This document shows positions 16,602 to 24,746 of a DNA stretch of 63,384 nucleotides, piece after piece. Every line of letters begins with the position of its first letter. Within the stretch, counting starts at the first letter, position 1. Origin of the DNA: Brachybacterium timonense (GTDB taxonomy: Bacteria; Actinomycetota; Actinomycetes; Actinomycetales; Dermabacteraceae); NCBI RefSeq assembly GCF_900258505.1, contig NZ_LT984895.1, positions 1,406,876 to 1,470,259 of the forward strand. The letters are read 5' to 3'. A program made the translations under genes and the position numbers. The notes beneath the pieces were generated by a model. That model ran no database searches, was not told the origin of the DNA, and saw only the letters and a program-made list of their open reading frames with translations.

Positions 16602-17602
16602 GCACGACAAGCACTAACGTGGCCCTTGGGCGAGGGGTCATCGTCCCGATCTGCACTCCCCTGGATCCTGCTGACCAGATCGATACTGCATCGCTTCGCC
16701 GGCTCCTAGACCACCTGGTGGCCCACGGAGTGCACGGTATTTTCGCTCTCGGGACTACTGGTGAGTTTGGATTCCTCACTGATGCTCAGCGTGCACTCGT
16801 CGTCGAGACGTGCGCTGAGCATCTCGCTGGGCGGCTGCCACTGCTCGTCGGAATATCTGACACGGCGTCTGAACGTGCCATCGTGCAAGCTGAACGGCTC
16901 ATCCCCCGTGGAGCTGATGCTGTTGTCGCCACAGCCCCATTCTTCGCCGCCACCGCAGAGCCGGAGATCCGCACGCATTTCCAGCGCATCAAGCAGGCTA
17001 TCGGGGAAACTCCACTGTTTGCCTATGAGAACCCCCCGCGGGTGAACGGCAGATCGATCCCGGCGGAGGCAGTTCTGGACCTTGGGGCTGATGGCACATT
17101 GGCGGGGCTGAAGGATTCCTCGGGTGACTCTGCATATCTCGACCTCGTTCTGAGTGGTCGGGAGGAGCGAGGCCTGGACGGGTTTCGGGTGCTCACGGGC
17201 TCTGAGACCCATGCTTTGGACGGTCTTCGGGCTGGCGCCGACGGAATCGTGCCAGGGCTGGGAAACGTGGATCCAGCGGGCTATGTTCGGCTCTACGACG
17301 AATGGGAAAGTGCGCCGCACGAGGCGGAGCAGGAGCAGCGCCGCCTCTGCGACCTGTTCAACATCGTCAGAATTCCGACCCATGCTCCCATGGGCGGCAG
17401 CTCTCAAGCACTCGGCGCGTTCAAAGCCGCGCTGCGGCAACTCGGCGTGCTCGACGATGACCGCTGCGCTCCGCCGTCAGTGCTTCTCGACGACAGCGAC
17501 CGGGCTGCAGTAGCGAATCTCCTTGCCGCGTTCGGGCCTGCGCCCCGGAGCGCTCGGGATCGAGACCCCGCTGACGGCGATGGTTCTAGAGTTCATATAT
17601 GA
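16598..17602 (+). CDS. DapA/NanA-family aldolase, probable N-acetylneuraminate lyase
   Basis: A 334-residue (beta/alpha)8 aldolase of the dihydrodipicolinate synthase/N-acetylneuraminate lyase family. It has the carboxylate-binding GTTGE motif (residues 52-56), the catalytic Tyr in YENPP (143) and the Schiff-base Lys in LAGLKDSSGD (172). In this setting it most likely splits N-acetylneuraminate into N-acetylmannosamine and pyruvate, although other DapA-like aldolases share the motifs. GTG at 16598 is preceded by AAGGAG (6-nt spacer) and overlaps the sialidase stop. The C-terminal ~25 residues are an Arg/Asp-rich extension. It is coupled to the GntR gene by ATGA. Confidence 0.85.
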   Translation: MSTTSTNVALGRGVIVPICTPLDPADQIDTASLRRLLDHLVAHGVHGIFALGTTGEFGFLTDAQRALVVETCAEHLAGRLPLLVGISDTASERAIVQAERLIPRGADAVVATAPFFAATAEPEIRTHFQRIKQAIGETPLFAYENPPRVNGRSIPAEAVLDLGADGTLAGLKDSSGDSAYLDLVLSGREERGLDGFRVLTGSETHALDGLRAGADGIVPGLGNVDPAGYVRLYDEWESAPHEAEQEQRRLCDLFNIVRIPTHAPMGGSSQALGAFKAALRQLGVLDDDRCAPPSVLLDDSDRAAVANLLAAFGPAPRSARDRDPADGDGSRVHI

Positions 17603-18333
17603 GCACGACCGAGCATGGAGTCTCTTCACCTGCGGTGATGACGAACCAGCAACGTATTCGCGAGGCCATCAAACAGATGATCCTCGATCGTGACCTGCAG
17701 CCAGGGGATCCCCTGCCCACCGAGGCTGAGCTCATGGAGCTCCTCGACGCCTCACGCAACCCGATCCGCGAGGCGATCAAGGCGTTGCAGGCTCTTGGCT
17801 ATGTCGAAGTCCGCCATGGGCACGGGACGTATGTGGGCTCCCTGCCTCTGACACCGCTTCAGGACTTCCTGATCTTCCGCCTCCGCCGTGCGATTCCCGG
17901 CAGCGTGCACGAGGCTGCTGAGCTGCTGCAGGTGCGAGAGGCGCTTGAAGTGGGGATGGCCTCCGACGTCGTGCGAACACTGCATCGGAACGGCACGGAC
18001 GAGCTGGCCTCGATCGTTGCGGCAATGAAAACGAAGGCGGAGGCGGGGCGATTCTTTCCCCAGGAGGATCGCCGCTTCCACGCCGCCCTGTATGGGACTC
18101 TCGGCAACACCCTTGTGACCGAACTGCAGGACGTATTCTGGGCGTCCTTCCATGCCGTCGATCCGCAGCTCCCGGGCCCTCACTACACCCCGATAGAAGC
18201 CTGGGGATGGCATCAGCGTCTGCTAGACGCGATCGACAATGCAGACGTGGACGGGTATCGCGTGAGGATGCGGGACCACTTCGATGGGATCCGAGTCCGA
18301 ATTTCGCACGCGGACGAGGCACCGGAATCATAA
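17599..18333 (+). CDS. GntR-family regulator with FCD domain (FadR subfamily)
   Basis: A 244-residue repressor-type regulator. A winged helix at about residues 17-85 contains IREAIKQMILDRDLQPGDPL, PTEAELMELLDASRNPIREA and the wing VEVRHGHGTYVGS. The helical FCD ligand domain (about 95-235) includes HEAAELLQVREALEVGMASD and the metal-ligand pattern DRRFHAALY, with a second His in WGWHQRLLDAI. NanR, the classical sialic-acid regulator, belongs to this subfamily, so it probably controls the two divergent sialic-acid operons. It overlaps the aldolase gene by 4 bp (ATGA). The operator was not recognised. Confidence 0.9.
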   Translation: MSTTEHGVSSPAVMTNQQRIREAIKQMILDRDLQPGDPLPTEAELMELLDASRNPIREAIKALQALGYVEVRHGHGTYVGSLPLTPLQDFLIFRLRRAIPGSVHEAAELLQVREALEVGMASDVVRTLHRNGTDELASIVAAMKTKAEAGRFFPQEDRRFHAALYGTLGNTLVTELQDVFWASFHAVDPQLPGPHYTPIEAWGWHQRLLDAIDNADVDGYRVRMRDHFDGIRVRISHADEAPES

Positions 18334-18722
18334 GGCGGTTGGCGGCCGCCGCGTGCTTGCGGGTGGGGCGCCGGTGCATTGCTGAGCGCGCAGCGGACGG
18401 TGTAACCGGCGTTGCACTGTTCGTGACCGTCGGTCCCATGTGGAACTCGATCGTGAAGCTGACCTGCGCTGTAGCTGCTGCCGCCTCGGCCACGTGTCGT
18501 CGTCCGGTATAGCGGTTGCAGTGGCAAGGCTGCCACTGAGATGACGTTCGCGTGGTCAGCTCTCCCTAGTAGCCGATGAAGTCGGCGTGGTCCCGACTAT
18601 CGACCGCGGCGCACCCTCCGGCGCCTGAACTCTTTGGCGAGCGCTGAGATGAGGCGCCACGCTGCGTCCGAGTTGTCCACAATCCGCTTCGTTTGTCGGT
18701 ACGCCCCACTACGATGAAGCTA
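18334..18722. other. intergenic region without recognisable gene
   Basis: Between the GntR gene and the SOS-controlled HNH gene I see no frame with family features. Short open frames here are Arg/Ser-rich readings typical of GC-rich noncoding DNA. A minus-strand frame around 18566-18760 is open but runs through the LexA-box promoter and lacks a start signal. A compact hairpin occurs at 18519-18538. Base composition resembles the neighbouring genes, so a decayed gene is possible but not shown. Confidence 0.5.
18519..18538 (+). terminator. hairpin, possible terminator after the nan operon
   Basis: CAGTGGCA (18519-18526), loop AGGC, TGCCACTG (18531-18538) form a perfect 8-bp stem. There is no T-tract, as is common in actinomycetes. 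It lies 186 bp past the GntR stop, so it could end that transcript or have another role. Confidence 0.4.
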
Positions 18723-18738
18723 TCGAACAAAGGTTCGA
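18723..18738. promoter_or_regulatory. LexA (SOS) box upstream of the DUF222-HNH gene
   Basis: TCGAAC, four bases (AAAG), GTTCGA is a perfect match to the mycobacterial/actinobacterial SOS consensus TCGAAC-N4-GTTCGA. It lies 61 bp upstream of the HNH gene start, where LexA would block its promoter. I saw no other perfect copy in the window. Confidence 0.8.
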
Positions 18739-18799
18739 CTCCGGTGGTAGTCCTTGACACTGATCAGGACACCGATCGCGTCAGAGAGGAGGAGCGGAG

Positions 18800-20440
18800 A
18801 TGGTGCCGAGCATTGAGTCGGAGCCGCTGTTGATGGCTCCGCCGAGCCGCCGCGACGCCGCCCGACGGGCCACCGAACGGCTGCATTGCCGTCGCAGGCA
18901 GCGTGCGCAGCGTCGTCTTGAGGCTGCGGTCAGCGCGGCTGGCCCTGAGCGCAGGGCTGTGCTCGAGTCGCTCATCGGTGACACGCAGACGGAGTCGATC
19001 ACGGCGGCAGCGCGGATCCGCTCTCTCGCGGCGGCGGTGAGCGTCGTCGATCCCGCTGATGTGGTCGACTCGGACGGTCGCGATCCGGAGGTCTGGGAGC
19101 ATGAACTGCTGCAAGTCGCCTTGGCCCTGAGGATTACTCGCGCACAAGCTCAGGCACAGATTCGCCGAGCTCGCCGGGCCGTGGAGCAGCTCCCAGGCTG
19201 CCTTGAACGACTCGCCTGTGCGGACATGCCCCTGCCCTGGTTCGAAATGATCGAGCAACGCACGAAGATACTGGAAGCAGATGCGACCCGTGAGGTCGAC
19301 GCGGCACTCGCCGCATCAGATCTGCACGTATCGCCGGAGGTATTCGCGCGTCGGCTGCGGCACGTCATCGCTGCAGCCCGAGCGCGCAGTGCCCCACCTG
19401 AATGCGCGACACCTCGCGGGAGACGCCGGGTTGTGCTCGACCAACGCACAGATGAGGGCACCGCGTGCCTGCGCGTGATCGGTCCGATCCCTGAGCTGCT
19501 GCATCTGAGCAGGCAGCTCGACACTGCCGCACATACGCTGCAGGATGCTCAGCGCGAGGCACTTCGCGACGGAGAGGTGATCCCGGGGGATCCGAGAGGC
19601 GACGTTGCCGCCACCGGCGAGCCAGCCAGCCTCGGCGCGCTGCGGTACGAGGCCTTGTGCGACGCCGTGAGCGGGCGAGGATCCGGTGCGGTGGCGAACG
19701 GTGCTGCGCAGTCGCGGCGTGAACGGTTCCGCATCGTGGTGACCGTGCCAGTGTTGACGCTGCTGGGGGAGTCGGATGCCCCAGGCACGCTCGACGGTAC
19801 CACCCCGATCCCGCCCCAGCTCGCGCGTGAGCTCGCCGCCCAGGAGCCCACCTGGTATCGGGTGCTCACAGACCCCGCATCGGGTGCGTTCGCGCCGCTG
19901 CCTGCAGATCGGTACACGCCGACTCCCGGGATGCTCGATCATCTTCGCCTGCGCCACCCGATCTGTGCTGTGCCGGGGTGTACCCGGCCCACGGCGCTGC
20001 TGTCGGAATGCGACCACATTGAGGAGTTCGATCACCAACACCCGGCCCGCGGCGGCGGCACAGAACTCGAGAATCTGCACCTGCTGTGTCGCCACCATCA
20101 CCGAGCGAAAACGGCAGGACTGCTCGACCCGATCCGCAGCGATGAAGGCGATGGAACATGGTGGTCGATAGATGACGAGATCACGGCCTACTACGAAGAT
20201 GAGCGCGACCTCGCGACGCCGCAGATGGTGCGGGATCTCGAGGCTGCCCACGCGATGCACGAAGCAGAGCTCGCCGAACGCCGGCGTACGGCGGCCCGGC
20301 TGCGACTCATCCGATCAGGAGACCTCGCGCCGGGGATGCTCCTTCGTGGACCGGACGGCAACGGCGACTGGGTTCTGCGCGACGACGGACGGCTCGACAA
20401 ACCGAGCATCCCCCTGCCCTGTGACCCACCGCCATTCTGA
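18800..20440 (+). CDS. DUF222/HNH endonuclease-signature protein (13E12-like)
   Basis: A 546-residue actinobacterial protein. The N-terminal two thirds are the helical DUF222 region (for instance LALRITRAQAQAQIRRARRA and LHVSPEVFARRLRHVI). The C-terminal part has an HNH nuclease domain with zinc-type cysteines and histidines: CAVPGCTRPT, then ECDHIEEFDHQHPARGGGTE, ENLHLLCRHHHRAKT. The start ATG is preceded by AGGAGGAGCGGAG. A perfect LexA box upstream indicates induction by DNA damage; the related 13E12 repeat proteins of Mycobacterium tuberculosis include SOS-regulated members. Function is unproven; nicking or homing activity and a role in repair or mobility are both suggested for the family. 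Confidence 0.9.
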   Translation: MVPSIESEPLLMAPPSRRDAARRATERLHCRRRQRAQRRLEAAVSAAGPERRAVLESLIGDTQTESITAAARIRSLAAAVSVVDPADVVDSDGRDPEVWEHELLQVALALRITRAQAQAQIRRARRAVEQLPGCLERLACADMPLPWFEMIEQRTKILEADATREVDAALAASDLHVSPEVFARRLRHVIAAARARSAPPECATPRGRRRVVLDQRTDEGTACLRVIGPIPELLHLSRQLDTAAHTLQDAQREALRDGEVIPGDPRGDVAATGEPASLGALRYEALCDAVSGRGSGAVANGAAQSRRERFRIVVTVPVLTLLGESDAPGTLDGTTPIPPQLARELAAQEPTWYRVLTDPASGAFAPLPADRYTPTPGMLDHLRLRHPICAVPGCTRPTALLSECDHIEEFDHQHPARGGGTELENLHLLCRHHHRAKTAGLLDPIRSDEGDGTWWSIDDEITAYYEDERDLATPQMVRDLEAAHAMHEAELAERRRTAARLRLIRSGDLAPGMLLRGPDGNGDWVLRDDGRLDKPSIPLPCDPPPF

Positions 20441-20590
20441 CGAGCACCGAACACGGGGCCGCGCTCGCTCCGCTGTGCTCACGTCGTCGCGGCCTCGCCC
20501 CGACTCAAGCGGCGCCACCGGTAAAGTGCGCTGTCGTGCGCGGCTGCGCCGTTGCACAGACCGTGCGAGCCCACGCTGGAGGGAAGACCG

Positions 20591-21340
20591 ATGACACGCA
20601 GCATCGTGCTCGTTCATTCCGTGCGATCCTCCAGCACCATGTGGCGCGGACAGGTCAAGCGGCTCGAGCGCGCAGGATTCCAGGTGATCACGCCCGACCT
20701 GCCCGGTCACGGGACGCACAGTGCCGAGGTCTTCACCCAGGAGGGTGCACTCTCCACGATCGGTGAGGCGGTGTGGGCAGCCGACGAGGCACCCCTGCTC
20801 GGAGGGCTGTCGCTGGGCGGGTACTTGGCGATCCACTGGGCGGCTCAGCATCCGGGCCGGCTCTCGGCACTGGTCGCGGCCGACTGCACGATCATCCCCG
20901 GGCCAGCATTGGCGCGAGCCTACGGGTACTGGCTACGAATGAAGGACTGGGTGCCGGGAGATTCCGACGAGCGTGTGCGTCAGGCGTTCGCGAAAAGAGC
21001 CAGGAAACGCAAGGCCGCTAGACGCTACTACGGCGGCGGCCGGGCACACGGTGTCGTGCCCGCCGTTGTCGACGTGGTGGGCACCATGGATCTTGTGGCC
21101 GATCTTGCCGCGATCGACGTGCCGATCACCATCGTCAACGGTCGCCAAGACCCTTTCCGTCGCCACGAGCGTCAGATCCTTATGGCGGCGCCCGGAGCTC
21201 GCCTGCGTGTGCTTGATCGCGCTGGCCACATCTCGAACCTGGATCGACCCAAACGGTTCACGCGCGTACTGCGGGAAGCGGCGTATCGAGCGACACCAAC
21301 GTCGGACGAACCCATGTCGGCAGGGCCTCGGTCGGCCTGA
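20591..21340 (+). CDS. alpha/beta-fold hydrolase
   Basis: A 249-residue cytoplasmic hydrolase. The oxyanion region follows the first strand (IVLVHSVRSSSTMW), the nucleophile elbow is GGLSLGG, the acid is in VNGRQDPF and the catalytic His in DRAGHISN, giving a complete Ser-Asp-His triad. PDLPGHGTHS is typical of the lysophospholipase/esterase branch. ATG 20591 is chosen because GGAGGGAAG lies 5-6 bases upstream. It is a single gene after the HNH protein; the substrate is not deducible. Confidence 0.87.
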   Translation: MTRSIVLVHSVRSSSTMWRGQVKRLERAGFQVITPDLPGHGTHSAEVFTQEGALSTIGEAVWAADEAPLLGGLSLGGYLAIHWAAQHPGRLSALVAADCTIIPGPALARAYGYWLRMKDWVPGDSDERVRQAFAKRARKRKAARRYYGGGRAHGVVPAVVDVVGTMDLVADLAAIDVPITIVNGRQDPFRRHERQILMAAPGARLRVLDRAGHISNLDRPKRFTRVLREAAYRATPTSDEPMSAGPRSA

Positions 21341-21418
21341 AGGGTGCGGTCAGGCCATACGCCGTGCACAGCTTCTGAGCGAGGCCAGACTGTGTGAAGC
21401 ACGGATTCGCGTGCAGGG

Positions 21419-21826
21419 TCAGGCCGGGCGTTGACCAGTGCGAAGAAGCTCGGCCATCTCCTGCGCGAACCGCTCAGCATCGCGTTTGCGGTGCGGCATC
21501 ATCACGATGTCCCGCTTTCCCTGGACGTGGATGTGGACTCGGGTGAACGCTCCTGGGCGGTAGGACACGCTGGTCACGGAAGTTGCCGGAGCCTCCCGCC
21601 GGATCTTGGCGCCTCTGAACGGACCTGCCACCTTGGCGAGAACAATGCGGGTTGCAGACACGATGAGTACATCGGGGAATTCACCTGCCACCCCAGGCAG
21701 GGCCAAGATCACGTCTTCATCGGGGGCGAGAACGGCTGGAATGTCGAGCTGCAAGCCTGGCGTGGCGTACAGCTCGTTCCGATTCAGGGCCGCAGCGTAG
21801 GACCATGCTGATCGAGGAGCGGGCAT
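21419..21826 (-). CDS. PH-domain (bacterial YdbS/bPH-like) protein
   Basis: A 135-residue protein of mainly beta structure with the pattern of bacterial PH-like domains: DEDVILALPGVAGEFPDVLI, then SATRIVLAKV, FRGAKIRREAPATSVTSVSY and GAFTRVHIHVQGKRDIVMMP, ending in a helix RKRDAERFAQEMAELL. No transmembrane helix or signal is evident. It is on the minus strand, convergent with the hydrolase and divergent from the WXG-like gene. The ATG at 21826 lacks a clear ribosome-binding site. PH-like domains of this type bind membranes or protein partners; the role here is unknown. Confidence 0.6.
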   Translation of the reverse strand: MPAPRSAWSYAAALNRNELYATPGLQLDIPAVLAPDEDVILALPGVAGEFPDVLIVSATRIVLAKVAGPFRGAKIRREAPATSVTSVSYRPGAFTRVHIHVQGKRDIVMMPHRKRDAERFAQEMAELLRTGQRPA

Positions 21827-21980
21827 AGCGCTACGGTAACTCGTGCAGGTCGGTGATGGGGTACGGGTAGTTCTCCCCATGGTGGCCGGGAGACGGTCGG
21901 GTTACGTTTGCAGCGTTCGAGGCAAGAGGCAGGTATATCGGTAGGGTTGCCTGGGGCATGGCACAGGGGGCACACGGAAC

Positions 21981-23039
21981 ATGAGCGGTTTTTTCGGAGC
22001 GGATACAGATCAGCTGAGGGACCATGCGCAGCGGCTGCAGGATCAGGCTCAACGCCTGATCGAGTTGCGCGACGCACTCGCGCCGGCGGTCATGGATGAG
22101 AGCATGTGGCGCGGGCCTGACGCGGACCGATTCCGCCAGGAATGGGCTGGCCAGATCTCGTCCCTGTTCGACCTGCGACACGACGAGCTCACGCAGCGCA
22201 AAGGTGATCTGGAGAAGCATGCTGAGGAGCAGGACGAAGCCTCCGGCACCGGTGGAGGCGGCTTCCGCGGAGGCCACTTCAGCTCGGAAGCCCCGTTCGA
22301 CCCGTTTGGGTTCCTGAAAGACACCTTCATGAAGGTCCAGGGGTTGTGGGGCAAAGGAAAGTCGCTCGTCAGTTTCCTCAAGCGTATTCCCTCCGCCGCT
22401 TCAGAATTTGCTGCACTTGCCGAGCGAGGACTCCAAAGGCTGTGGAAAGACGCTTACCTTGATGAGCTGTTCAAGGGGGGCAAGGAGTGGCAGGCCGGCG
22501 TCGAGAAGCTACTGGACAAGCTTGGAATTCCGAACAAGATCGGAAACTGGGAGCCGCTGAAGTTTCTGAACAAGATTGATGACGTCGCTCCGTTCTTGAA
22601 GACCGCTGGCAAAGCAGTGGGGGAGTTCCTCCCGTACTTCGACGTCGCGTACAGCGGGGTCCAGTCCTTCCAGAAGTTCCGGGACGGAGACATCTACGGG
22701 GGAGTGAGCTCCGGTTTGAGCGCCGTCGGCAGCGGTCTGCTCATCGCCGCTCCGTTCACGGGACCGGCCGCACCGATCGTCGGCGCGGTCGGAGCCGGGC
22801 TGGGCGTTGTCTCGATCGGAATGGATATCGGGAAGTCTGTCGTCGACAACTGGCCCCAGATCGTGGATACAGCGGGGAACGTCGGTAGTGCCATCGCTGA
22901 CGGAGCATCTTCTGTCGCGTCGGCGGCGGGCGAAGCCATCGGTAACGTCGGTTCCGCGATTGGAGACGGGGTTAGCAGCGTTGGTTCCGCAGTCGGTGAC
23001 GCGCTCGGCGGCCTGGGCGAAGCTCTCGGTATTGGGTGA
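21981..23039 (+). CDS. WXG100-like secreted protein with glycine-rich hydrophobic tail
   Basis: A 352-residue protein. Residues 1-85 form a WXG100/LXG-like helical hairpin with W43-R-G45 between two helices (DQLRDHAQRLQDQAQRLIEL and RFRQEWAGQISSLFDLRHDE), the usual targeting module for type VII (ESX) secretion. Residues ~110-230 are amphipathic helices. From ~230 there are two hydrophobic glycine-zipper segments (GLSAVGSGLLIAAPFTGPA and VGAVGAGLGVVSIGMDIG), and the last 55 residues are three imperfect repeats around GNVGSAI.DG.SSV. No nuclease or other toxin domain is recognised. A membrane-active effector or a large ESX substrate is plausible; no ESX machinery gene lies in this window. Confidence 0.7.
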   Translation: MSGFFGADTDQLRDHAQRLQDQAQRLIELRDALAPAVMDESMWRGPDADRFRQEWAGQISSLFDLRHDELTQRKGDLEKHAEEQDEASGTGGGGFRGGHFSSEAPFDPFGFLKDTFMKVQGLWGKGKSLVSFLKRIPSAASEFAALAERGLQRLWKDAYLDELFKGGKEWQAGVEKLLDKLGIPNKIGNWEPLKFLNKIDDVAPFLKTAGKAVGEFLPYFDVAYSGVQSFQKFRDGDIYGGVSSGLSAVGSGLLIAAPFTGPAAPIVGAVGAGLGVVSIGMDIGKSVVDNWPQIVDTAGNVGSAIADGASSVASAAGEAIGNVGSAIGDGVSSVGSAVGDALGGLGEALGIG

Positions 23040-23133
23040 GGCCGTCGTGCCGAGGCGATATAAGTGTCGCGGCATGATGCTGGAACAGGCCATCGCCCTA
23101 GAATGACAGCGATGCCGAGGGAGAGCAGGGGAC

Positions 23134-23946
23134 ATGACCACTCCATCAGTGACCACTGACAGGGACGCCGCCGGTGCTTTCGAGCTCCTGGCCGCCGCAT
23201 CCGAATCGCCAACCGTTGTTGCCGTGCTGACGGATGAGGAGCTCGTTGCGCTGCAAGGGACCGAGTCAACCCAGCTTGCGGGGACTCCTTTCCTCGATGA
23301 AGCGAAGCTACCGACTGAGCAAGCCTCGGCGATTGCGCTGCGATCGCTGGTGGCTCGCGGGCTCGTTGTGATCGACGACGAGGATCGGGAACCTGAAGGT
23401 GACAACGTCAGCACTGGGGAGCCGGTGGCTCGCCGTGCAATGCAAGTCGACCGTACTCTCGCTGGACTGCTTGCATTGCGCAGTTCTCCGTTGGCGATGG
23501 TGAACCTCGTCCGTCAGGTCGCTGATCAGGCGACGGCGATGATGATCTACCTCTTCCCTCACAGTGGTGTGCTTGAAGAGTTCGTCACGGCGGACGGCTA
23601 CCACCACTTCAGCGTTCCGACTCGTGAGGCAGTGCCAGCCCGGCTGCAAGCCTATGTGGATCAGGCAGGAGTCGCTGGGGACACTGACAGCGAACCTGTG
23701 ACGGGCACTCTGGAGCAGCTCGAGTCTGACGCCGCTGTAGCCCAGCAGCTGGCAGATACCCGTGCACTCACGGTTCTGACAGCGATCAATGCGAAGGAGC
23801 ACCTGCAGCTTTCCCTCATGGCCACGTCTCAGGCGGTGTTTGTGATGGACACACCGGGAGATGCTGATGTTCAAACGACGGTGCGTGAGGTCTCGCGGGA
23901 GACCCTCGTAAGCATCCTGGACGACGCTCTTCCCGAGATCGATTGA
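23134..23946 (+). CDS. hypothetical protein, partner of the WXG-like gene
   Basis: A 270-residue acidic cytoplasmic protein without signal or membrane helix that I do not recognise. It starts 94 bp after the WXG-like gene on the same strand, so co-transcription is likely. Length and layout (VVAVLTDEELVALQG at the start, an alternating strand/helix middle part and a helical C-terminus VSRETLVSILDDAL) are reminiscent of EspG-like chaperones that bind type VII substrates, but no decisive motif is seen. An immunity or chaperone role for its neighbour is an inference from position only. Confidence 0.55.
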   Translation: MTTPSVTTDRDAAGAFELLAAASESPTVVAVLTDEELVALQGTESTQLAGTPFLDEAKLPTEQASAIALRSLVARGLVVIDDEDREPEGDNVSTGEPVARRAMQVDRTLAGLLALRSSPLAMVNLVRQVADQATAMMIYLFPHSGVLEEFVTADGYHHFSVPTREAVPARLQAYVDQAGVAGDTDSEPVTGTLEQLESDAAVAQQLADTRALTVLTAINAKEHLQLSLMATSQAVFVMDTPGDADVQTTVREVSRETLVSILDDALPEID

Positions 23947-23985
23947 GGCCCGCACTCCGTCGGCAGGTGGGCATACGCTGACCCC

Positions 23986-24528
23986 ATGTCCACCACCCTG
24001 CGCGTTGGTTTCGTTCCCGGCGTTGAGCCCGACCGCTTCGCCCGCCGATGGAAGGGCGTGCCGCGTGGAGGGCGCTTGGAGCTGGTGCCCGTGCCGCTCT
24101 CCCGCCAACGCGCCGCGCTCGACGACGGTGAGGTCGACATGTGCTTTGTACGGCTCCCTGTGGACGAGAGCGGGCTGCACGTCGTTGCTCTGTGGGAGGA
24201 GCGCGCGTCGATTGTCGTCGGCTCGGAGAACATTCTCAGCCTGCACGAGGAACTGACCGAGGACCTCCTCGCCGACGAGACCGAGATCCGCTCCACGGAG
24301 CCCGACGATGCTGCTCAGCGCGTGGCGGTGGTTGCGACCGGCGTGGGATACACGCGGATGCCGCTGTCCGTTGCACGCACCTACCACCGCCGCGATGCGG
24401 TCGTGCGCCCGGCCCCGGATCGGGAGCCGACGCGGATCGCCCTGGTCTGGCCACGGGAACATGACGACGCGCTGCGGCAGACATTCATGGGTGTGGTACG
24501 TGGTCGCACCCCGCGCTCGTCACGCTGA
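23986..24528 (+). CDS. LysR-type substrate-binding domain protein lacking the DNA-binding domain
   Basis: A 180-residue protein resembling only the effector half of LysR regulators: LRVGFVPGVEPDRFARRW starts the first strand, DDGEVDMCFVRLPVDESGLH matches the 'G.lD..f' region and VATGVGYTRMPLS the second lobe. There is no helix-turn-helix; the frame begins directly at the ligand domain, 39 bp after the upstream stop. Such stand-alone domains are annotated widely in actinomycetes and may act as ligand sensors or antagonists. A decayed LysR gene is an alternative, but the frame is clean. The region just after its stop contains 18-bp repeats in the same frame. Confidence 0.7.
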   Translation: MSTTLRVGFVPGVEPDRFARRWKGVPRGGRLELVPVPLSRQRAALDDGEVDMCFVRLPVDESGLHVVALWEERASIVVGSENILSLHEELTEDLLADETEIRSTEPDDAAQRVAVVATGVGYTRMPLSVARTYHRRDAVVRPAPDREPTRIALVWPREHDDALRQTFMGVVRGRTPRSSR

Positions 24529-24536
24529 TCCCGGCA

Positions 24537-24608
24537 CTACCTCGACACCCTGCGCTGCCTCGACACCCGGCACTACCTCGACACCCTGCGCTACCTCGAC
24601 ATCCCGGC
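24537..24608 (+). repeat. four imperfect 18-bp tandem repeats
   Basis: Units start CTACCTCGACACCC at 24537, 24555, 24573 and 24591; units 1 and 3 are identical. The unit length is a multiple of three and the array stays in frame with the gene ending at 24528, so it may be the relic of a longer C-terminus. There are no spacers, so it is not a CRISPR. Confidence 0.75.
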
Positions 24609-24746
24609 CCTGCCTCCACGCCTCAGATCTGATCCGCTGCGCTGTTTCCGCTCACCGGCCAGGGCTCGCACCAGCACCCCGGCTCTGCGCCAACGGCCGG
24701 CCGATGCGCAATGATGGAGCCGACGCCGACAACCCCTGGAGGATCC

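Noticed and set aside
18566..18760. Minus-strand open frame upstream of the HNH gene
   Set aside because: It crosses the LexA box and promoter region, lacks a ribosome-binding site and gives an unrecognised Ser/Arg/Gly-rich peptide.
24537..24608. Short regular repeats that might be a CRISPR array
   Set aside because: The 18-bp units follow each other without unique spacers and no cas genes are present; it is a tandem repeat.
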